From Fibrobacter sp. UBA4373 (GTDB taxonomy: Bacteria; Fibrobacterota; Fibrobacteria; Fibrobacterales; Fibrobacteraceae), in assembly GCA_002390045.1 (NCBI GenBank), contig DGSB01000074.1:20312-65426 (forward strand): DNA of 45,115 bases, in the 5' to 3' direction. The notes beneath the pieces were generated by a model that did no database searches, had not been told where the DNA came from, and was given only the letters and a program-made list of their open reading frames with translations. A program made the translations under genes and the position numbers. Shown in pieces: positions 39,665 through 45,115 of this stretch; the first letter of the stretch is position 1, and every line of letters begins with the position of its first letter.

Positions 39665-40339
39665 TCAGCCGAGCCATTTCGATAAATCGAGTAAGTTCGG
39701 AATTCTTAAATCGGTAAAGGATCCGTCTTCTTCCGATTTCGGGTTGACCCAAATGGTTTTCCACCCGCGGTCATGCGCAGGTTTCAAATTATGCAGGGAA
39801 TCTTCCAAAAGGATGATTCTCGACGGATCATCGCCTTTTTTCCATATTCCCTTCGATTCCAGAACCTGTTCCATGATTTCGTACGCGTTCACCTGGGGCT
39901 TTCCGTCCCAGTTCATATCTTCAAGCCCGACGATACGTTCAAAGCAGTCCAGGATTCCCATTTGCAAAGAACCCTTTCGGCTCCAATCAGAACGTCCATT
40001 GGTAAAGATAAACTTCGGTCCTTTGAGAATTTCGAGCAAGGCCCGCTTTTGCGGAGCGGCACTCGGGTAAACCAGAGTTTCGGGCTGATGGATAAAATCG
40101 AAGAAGTCGTCCGGAGTCGCTCCGTATACGGCGCGAAGCCCTGCCAAAGTCGTACCGTATTCTTTCCAATAACGTTTGCGGATTTCCTGGGCATGGTCAT
40201 AATCCACGCCGGCAATCTGCTGCACGTACAGCGCAATACGTCGATCCAGCGAATTCAAAACTTCACGTTCCGATTCACCGTAAAGCGTTAAATCGTAATC
40301 AAAGAGCCAAATGCGATCCGCATCATTTGAGAAAATCAT
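39665..40339 (-). CDS. HAD-superfamily phosphatase, pyrimidine 5'-nucleotidase type
   Basis: This 224-residue HAD protein has motif I WLFDYDLTLYG (nucleophile Asp and the general acid Asp), motif II FIFTNGRSDW, a Lys in the GKPQVNAYEIM segment and motif IV LLEDSLHNLKPAHDRGWKTI. The FDYDLTLY variant and overall layout fit the Sdt1/YjjG-like group that dephosphorylates nucleoside monophosphates. It overlaps dgt by 4 nt (ATGA), and both genes would act on nucleotides, which supports a pool-cleaning role. The substrate is inferred. Confidence 0.85.
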   Translation of the reverse strand: MIFSNDADRIWLFDYDLTLYGESEREVLNSLDRRIALYVQQIAGVDYDHAQEIRKRYWKEYGTTLAGLRAVYGATPDDFFDFIHQPETLVYPSAAPQKRALLEILKGPKFIFTNGRSDWSRKGSLQMGILDCFERIVGLEDMNWDGKPQVNAYEIMEQVLESKGIWKKGDDPSRIILLEDSLHNLKPAHDRGWKTIWVNPKSEEDGSFTDLRIPNLLDLSKWLG

Positions 40340-41640
40340 TGTGCAAGACCGCTGATTTGGCGCGCCAAATAAGACGCATAGTTGTCCGTCATGCCGCTGA
40401 CAAAATCTAACACCTGATGATAGGCTTCGAGCTGCGTCACGGACTGTCCGATTTTTGCTTGACCGATCAAGCGCACAATACGCGAAGCGCGGTAAGACGA
40501 CTCGCCATACTTGCGGAATTCGTAAACACCGCTGACAAAAGCATCGAGCACCGTGCTGAGCGTCGTGTAACTACCCACTTCCAATTCCGTTTTTCGACGG
40601 TCCGGATAAATGCGTTCCCGGCCCAATCGTTTAGCCACGCGAATGCCGTCAACAGCGTCCGCATCGGCCCAATCGAGAAGCGATCCTTTCAATTCCCCAT
40701 TCATGATGTCTTCATAATGGATGATGAAGGCGCGGACCACGGCATCGATCAAGTTCTGAATGGCAAGACCGCGCACGCTCGAAAGGAAGTCGCGGAAGTT
40801 CTGGCCATTTTCATTATATTCCTTGTCAATATCGACTTCCGGACCGCAAAGGTATTCAAACATGTTCCGCACATCGGCAAACTGCAAGATGCCAAGTTCA
40901 ATAGCATCTTCCACATCCAAAATGCAGTAGCAGATATCGTCCGCCGCTTCCACGAGATAGCTCAGCGGATGGCGCATCCAAATTCCGTTGCTGATTTCCG
41001 GAATTCCAAGAACATTCGCCATTTCGCGGTAATCTTCCGCTTCGGTCTGGAAAAGACTTGTCGGAATGCCGTAGCAGGCAAGCCGAGGATATTTCATCAT
41101 CGAAGAAACGGTCGGGAACGTGAGACGCATGCCTCCGTCCAAAAAATGATATTCGAGCTTTGAAAGAATGCGCACTCCCTGAGCGTTGCCTTCAAAATTC
41201 TCAAAGTCTTTCATTTCCCGATCGGAAAAATCTTTCAGCGGAGCGGATTCGCGATTTTTGCGGAACCAATCGCGGATAGCCGCTTCACCCGCATGGCCAA
41301 ACGGCGGGTTTCCAATGTCATGCGCAAGAGCCGCGGACTGGGCGATCGTTCCCAGGAGCGACGCATTGAAATTCTTAGGGAACTCTTTCGGCATTTCGTT
41401 AAAAACCGCAATCGCAAGGCTTCTCGCCACGCTCGAAACTTCGAGCGAATGCGTCAAGCGGCTGTGCACATGGTCATTGACCGAAAACGGATGAACCTGG
41501 GTTTTACGGCCCAGGCGACGGAATGCGGTCGAAAAAACAATACGGTCAAAGTCGCGGTGAAAATTGGAACGGTTCGGATCCCGGCTCGCCGGATGCCCGT
41601 AACGCGTTGCAGAAAGAAGAGTTTCCCATTTCAGAATCAT
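40336..41640 (-). CDS. dgt: deoxyguanosine triphosphate triphosphohydrolase-like protein
   Basis: This protein of about 434 residues is an HD-domain dNTPase. The N-terminal part has FHRDFDRIVFSTAFRRLGRK and QVHPFSVNDHVHSRLTHSLE (first metal His), then the HD pair in AAHDIGNPPFGHAGE. SYLVEAADDICYCILDVEDA carries a later metal Asp. dGTPases release tripolyphosphate from dGTP or other dNTPs. The start is the ATG at 41640; a TTG 21 nt upstream is the alternative. GGGAAT is adjacent and a TATTTT element lies 7 nt upstream. It overlaps the HAD phosphatase gene (ATGA). Confidence 0.93.
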   Translation of the reverse strand: MILKWETLLSATRYGHPASRDPNRSNFHRDFDRIVFSTAFRRLGRKTQVHPFSVNDHVHSRLTHSLEVSSVARSLAIAVFNEMPKEFPKNFNASLLGTIAQSAALAHDIGNPPFGHAGEAAIRDWFRKNRESAPLKDFSDREMKDFENFEGNAQGVRILSKLEYHFLDGGMRLTFPTVSSMMKYPRLACYGIPTSLFQTEAEDYREMANVLGIPEISNGIWMRHPLSYLVEAADDICYCILDVEDAIELGILQFADVRNMFEYLCGPEVDIDKEYNENGQNFRDFLSSVRGLAIQNLIDAVVRAFIIHYEDIMNGELKGSLLDWADADAVDGIRVAKRLGRERIYPDRRKTELEVGSYTTLSTVLDAFVSGVYEFRKYGESSYRASRIVRLIGQAKIGQSVTQLEAYHQVLDFVSGMTDNYASYLARQISGLAQ

Positions 41641-41698
41641 ATTCCCAAAAATAGCAATCAAAGCCCGAACGCGTAAATCGTCGGGTCATTCCACACCG

Positions 41699-43090
41699 CT
41701 ATCGTCCATTTCTCGAAAGAAAAGCCAAAGCAGAAACCATCCCCATATCAAAAACGACAAAGGATATAAAAGCCACAAGCAAATGGGGAGAATACCCATA
41801 ACTGTGCAAGCCGACTCCTAACAAATTCACCCCAAAAAGGCAAAAGGCGATAACGACCGAAAGCAATGCCGAAAGCACTTCCAGCGTTTTCCAAGACGCG
41901 AGTTTCCCCGCTTTCAAATGCATCACGATCAGCACCCACAAAAGCACAAGAAGCGCTCCATTTTCCTTTGGATCCCATCCCCAAAAGCGTCCCCACGCGA
42001 CATCCGCCCAAAAGCCTCCAAGCAAGGTTCCCAATGCCGAAATTGCAAAGCCAACTCCAAGCATTCCAAACAAGATTTTAGGCATTTCCGCAGGGGATTC
42101 TTTTTTCAAAGCCCTGAACGCAAGCATCACGTGTGCAAACAGGCTCGCAAGAATCAAAACACAAAATCCCGAAGCAATCGTAAACACATGCAACGAAAGC
42201 CAAAAAGGAGAGTCCAAAACCATCGAAACCGAACCAAAAGAATCCCCCGAAAGTGCCGAGCGCATCACCAGGAACAACGCAAGGCACATTCCCGAAGCGC
42301 AGGCAAAAAAAGCCCGAAGCCGAAGCTTCGCCGAAAGCACAATTGCAAAAAGCGAAATGCCGAGAACCAAAGCGAGAAGCATTTCATAAAGCGAAGTCAA
42401 CGGCAAACGACGCTCGGCAAGACCACGCCAAATAAAAATCGCAACCGAACTGAGCGCCACCAGAGACTGCATTCCAAGAGCGGGTTTCCAAAACAGGCGT
42501 TCTTTCCAAACCGCCAGCAGCGAAAAGACAAATGCAATACAAGCAAGTATCCACGTAAAAAACGGCAAATTCACGTTTAAATAAGCGCGTTCCGCGTTCA
42601 GCTTTCTCAAAGAAGCCGAAGTAAGTTCCTGCGGCGTTACAGAAATTTGTTTCCAAAAGGATTCACTCCGAATGGAATCGTACAGGTCGAGCGCCGAATT
42701 CAAGCGAACAAGCTCTAGCGTCTGCTCCCGGGAATCTTCCCGCTCCGCATATTGCCTAAGCAGCGAACGGGTCGGTTCAAATTCTTGGCGCTTAAAGGTT
42801 CGTCGCGAAGGATCGAGATGCAAAATGTCGACGGTCGTTGCGCGGTGAATGCGGAACACCTCAATGGAATCCGCAGAACCTTCACGAATGCGCTGCACAA
42901 GAATTGCCGGTTTAAGCCCAGCACACTTTTTCTTTTCGCAAAGAGAATTCGCCACCGCATTTTCCATCGAATTCAAAGGCCGAAAGCGCCCTTCAAAATT
43001 CACAAATTCCGGGAACTCAAAAGTTTGGGCCGCAAAGGCTTGGGCATTCAACAGAATCATCCCCCAAAAAAGAAGGCTTCGGAAAATCAT
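41699..43090 (-). CDS. cytochrome c biogenesis protein CcsA/ResC with a periplasmic N-terminal domain
   Basis: This 463-residue system II haem-handling protein has a signal-like start (FRSLLFWGMILLNAQAFAAQ). A soluble region of about 150 residues follows (FVNFEGRFRPLNSMENAVAN), then about eight membrane helices. The WWD-type motif is present as WGRFWGWDPKENGALLVLLW, with His residues in LSLHVF, IVMHLKAG and GLHSYG that could bind haem. It passes haem to apocytochrome c on the periplasmic side, together with ResB encoded just upstream (4-nt overlap). The N-terminal soluble domain resembles forms seen in CcsA of several anaerobes. Confidence 0.9.
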   Translation of the reverse strand: MIFRSLLFWGMILLNAQAFAAQTFEFPEFVNFEGRFRPLNSMENAVANSLCEKKKCAGLKPAILVQRIREGSADSIEVFRIHRATTVDILHLDPSRRTFKRQEFEPTRSLLRQYAEREDSREQTLELVRLNSALDLYDSIRSESFWKQISVTPQELTSASLRKLNAERAYLNVNLPFFTWILACIAFVFSLLAVWKERLFWKPALGMQSLVALSSVAIFIWRGLAERRLPLTSLYEMLLALVLGISLFAIVLSAKLRLRAFFACASGMCLALFLVMRSALSGDSFGSVSMVLDSPFWLSLHVFTIASGFCVLILASLFAHVMLAFRALKKESPAEMPKILFGMLGVGFAISALGTLLGGFWADVAWGRFWGWDPKENGALLVLLWVLIVMHLKAGKLASWKTLEVLSALLSVVIAFCLFGVNLLGVGLHSYGYSPHLLVAFISFVVFDMGMVSALAFLSRNGR

Positions 43091-43761
43091 TTTTTTCGAC
43101 CTCCGAGCAGGCTAATCAAATGCCAAGCAAAACCCAACAGCAATAGCCCCGAGAAAAGATACGGTACAAAAGCAAACGGATCGCGTTTTACCCCAAAACG
43201 CACCACGTTCTTTGTCGGCGTCATCGGGAAAAACTCCCCAAAGTAAAGCGTATAACCGCCTATTTTTTGTGGCATATTCCATCCGAGGCTCACCGTATCC
43301 GCTTCGACTCCTCGGACAATCGTACATCCGGCAGAATCCGCGTCCAAAATTTTAAAGAACGCGTTTTCCGTGGAGTCTATCTGCACAACTCCCCCTTCAA
43401 GTCCAAACGCTTGAAACGATTCCTTGTACAGGGATCCCGCAAAGCTTCCGGCAATCAAGACCAAAATGGACAAATGCACAAGCAGCATCCCGAGCTTTTT
43501 CCACGTATGCGGAATTCGGAAAATGCAGGTGCAAAGCACATTCAAAAAAAGCAGGACCGCGAGCGTTTTAAGCGCGGGGAACGGAAAAACGCCAGCGACA
43601 AAAATCCACCAGGCATCAAAAAAGCGCGCCGCCCCTAATTCCACGCCCGCTTTCGCCTCAAAAAGTGTCCCCCAAAAAATCAGCGCAAACATGGCGATGA
43701 AGAGAATCATGCCAAATCGCAAAGAGCCTAAAAGGCGTAAGGCGCAAACGAAGTTTTTCAC
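43087..43761 (-). CDS. short ResB-like cytochrome c biogenesis protein
   Basis: This 224-residue partner of CcsA has membrane helices at about 10-31, 59-77 and 91-108, and near the C-terminus (VPYLFSGLLLLGFAWHLISL). ResB features are LRLLGSLRFGMILFIAMFAL and the IFRIPHTWKKLGMLLVHLSI segment with its conserved His. Classical ResB is about 450-550 residues with a long periplasmic domain, so this form is much reduced (only about 90 periplasmic residues). The start is GTG at 43761 with little ribosome-site support; a TAAATT element lies 6 nt upstream. It is translationally coupled to ccsA. Confidence 0.85.
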   Translation of the reverse strand: MKNFVCALRLLGSLRFGMILFIAMFALIFWGTLFEAKAGVELGAARFFDAWWIFVAGVFPFPALKTLAVLLFLNVLCTCIFRIPHTWKKLGMLLVHLSILVLIAGSFAGSLYKESFQAFGLEGGVVQIDSTENAFFKILDADSAGCTIVRGVEADTVSLGWNMPQKIGGYTLYFGEFFPMTPTKNVVRFGVKRDPFAFVPYLFSGLLLLGFAWHLISLLGGRKK

Positions 43762-43889
43762 CCCATAAATTTAGACAATATTCCACCCACCGCATTCGTA
43801 AGATTTTTGTAAGGTATTTTTAAAAACATTCTTCACGAATTTTGAAATTTAAGGTAATTTTACAAAGAACTTATAACATGGGTGTTTTG

Positions 43890-45115
43890 ATGGAAATTCA
43901 GAATAATACAACTATGACTTATGACCAGATGCGCTCCATCTGGGATTTCAATTGCAGTGATCCTTTTTCGATCCTTGGTATCCACGGGCTTCAAACGGAC
44001 CGCGGCTTAAAGACGGTGATTCGCGTATATCTGCCGGGAGCAGCCTCGATCAGCGGTGAATCGGTAGAACCAGAAATCATCTACGGTCAAGCTAACGTTG
44101 AAGAACCGGCAGAAGAAGTCCAAGTCGGTAAAAAGCCTGCCGAAAAGAAGAATGCCAAGACGGCAAAGACCGCCAAGGCAACCAAGACAGCTAAAACGGC
44201 AAAGGCGAAAACCACCAAGAAGACCACCAAAAAGGCTAAAGTCGAAGAAGACGACGCCAAGACCCTCCTTTTTGATTTTGTGAAAATCGGTTCAACCGGT
44301 TTCTTCGAAGCCGTTCTCGACATGGAATTCCAGCCGTTCTTCTACAAGCTTCATATTACGCTTGAAAACGGCGTCAAGTATACGGTCGTCGATCCTTATG
44401 CGTTCCTTCCAGTGCTCACGGATTTCGACTGCCACCTGATCAAGAACGGCACGCATTACGAACTTTATAAGAAGCTCGGTGCAAACATCGTGCGTCATCA
44501 GGGCTTTAGCGGCGTCCAGTTCGCCGTTTGGGCTCCGAACGCCAAGAGCGTTTCCGTTGTCGGCAACTTCAACAGCTGGGACGGCCGCCGCCATCCGATG
44601 CGCATGATCGGATCTTCGGGCATTTGGGAAATCTTCATTCCGGATCTCGGCGAAAACGAGCTCTACCGTTTCGAAATTCACGCCCAGGACGGTCGACTGA
44701 TTACCAAGTCCGACCCTCTAGCGAAGCTCAGCGAAATGCGCCCGGCAACAGCGAGCGTTACCACCCACCTCGACGGATACGAGTGGAACGACAAGCTCTA
44801 CATGGACACGCATTACGCGACCCGCGTTTTCGGCGCCCCGATGAACATTTACGAAGTCCACGCAGGCTCCTGGGAACGCGATCCGGCCAATCCGGATAGA
44901 TTCCTCTCCTGGAACGAACTCGCCGACAAGCTCATTCCGTACTTGAAGGACATGGGCTATACGCATGTGGAATTCCTTCCGATCATGGAACATCCGCTCG
45001 ATGAATCTTGGGGTTATCAGGTCACGGGTTACTATTCTCCGACCAGCCGATTCGGTTCGCCGGATGAATTCCGCCACTTTGTGGACCTTTGCCACCAGAA
45101 CGAAATCGGCGTGAT
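43890..45115 (+). CDS. glgB: glycogen branching enzyme GlgB, 5' part (runs off the right edge)
   Basis: The frame is open to the window edge (408 codons). The protein makes alpha-1,6 branches in glycogen. It has the N1 domain start (DPFSILGIHG, VIRVYLPGA), the linker VDPYAFLPVLTDFDCHL, then the CBM48 domain (GVQFAVWAPNAKSVSVVGNF, SWDGRRHPM). The GH13 barrel begins with MNIYEVHAGSWERD and YTHVEFLPIMEHPLDESWGY. Residues 81-117 are an unusual Lys/Ala/Thr run with 16 Lys in 37 residues, flanked by acidic stretches. The start is ATG at 43890; an in-frame ATG at 43878 is also possible. No clear ribosome site is seen. Confidence 0.93.
   Translation, partial: MEIQNNTTMTYDQMRSIWDFNCSDPFSILGIHGLQTDRGLKTVIRVYLPGAASISGESVEPEIIYGQANVEEPAEEVQVGKKPAEKKNAKTAKTAKATKTAKTAKAKTTKKTTKKAKVEEDDAKTLLFDFVKIGSTGFFEAVLDMEFQPFFYKLHITLENGVKYTVVDPYAFLPVLTDFDCHLIKNGTHYELYKKLGANIVRHQGFSGVQFAVWAPNAKSVSVVGNFNSWDGRRHPMRMIGSSGIWEIFIPDLGENELYRFEIHAQDGRLITKSDPLAKLSEMRPATASVTTHLDGYEWNDKLYMDTHYATRVFGAPMNIYEVHAGSWERDPANPDRFLSWNELADKLIPYLKDMGYTHVEFLPIMEHPLDESWGYQVTGYYSPTSRFGSPDEFRHFVDLCHQNEIGV

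Overview
The window looks like a chromosomal segment of a Gram-negative, outer-membrane-bearing anaerobe of the Fibrobacterota (a Fibrobacter or Hallerella-like genome). The case rests on inference: an LPS transport protein (LptD), OmpA and Omp85-type proteins, many lipoproteins with short lipoboxes, a serine-rich linker in a secreted amidase, zinc-free L31, system II cytochrome c assembly, and a gene order that does not match Proteobacteria or Bacteroidota. No similarity search was possible.

Layout. 1-597: an array of a non-coding 179-bp tandem repeat running off the left edge, against the 3' end of an OmpA-family gene. 1.5-5.7 kb: a beta-barrel protein, the ZnuC and ZnuA parts of a zinc-type ABC importer, a divergent MTHFR-like gene sharing a palindrome-rich control region with znuA, and an LPP20-like lipoprotein. 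5.8-9.6 kb: rplU-rpmA and a large cytoplasmic GH2-family protein. 9.7-13.2 kb: an AT-richer accessory patch of related lipoproteins, a truncated hydrolase-like gene and a doubly frameshifted pseudogene. 13.2-17.5 kb: a PNPOx-fold protein, a second barrel protein, Fe superoxide dismutase with a 19-bp palindrome upstream, a DUF98 protein, tRNA-Arg(ACG) and a lipoprotein. 17.6-27.2 kb: plus-strand housekeeping genes (class A PBP, rlmN, a methyltransferase, ychJ, argC-obg-IHF/HU-smpB-amidase, yebC). 27.3-43.8 kb: mainly minus-strand genes (ppa, a one-POTRA Omp85 protein, rpmE2, hisB-rodZ-maf-nucleotidyltransferase, alkD-like, lptD, a PDZ protein, znuB, a HAD phosphatase, dgt, ccsA-resB). The right edge holds the 5' part of glgB.

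Functional themes. The envelope is the main one: peptidoglycan synthesis and cleavage (PBP1A, amidase), cell shape (RodZ), outer membrane assembly (LptD, Omp85), lipoproteins and barrels. Metal handling is the second: ZnuA/ZnuC at 2.5-4.2 kb and the ZnuB-like permease at 38.8-39.6 kb probably form one importer although they lie about 35 kb apart, and rpmE2 encodes the cysteine-free L31 type. Translation genes (L21, L27, L31, SmpB, RlmN, Obg, tRNA-Arg) are scattered among these.

Several genes lack a Shine-Dalgarno sequence and carry a -10-like hexamer only 6-9 nt before the start codon, which suggests leaderless transcripts. The most unusual items are the tandem repeat array, a lysine-rich insertion in the N-terminal domain of GlgB, a GH2 protein that seems to lack its nucleophile, the decayed lipoprotein/hydrolase patch, and two perfect palindromes at metal- and oxidative-stress-related promoters. 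I did not find a CRISPR array, phage, transposase or recognised defence system.
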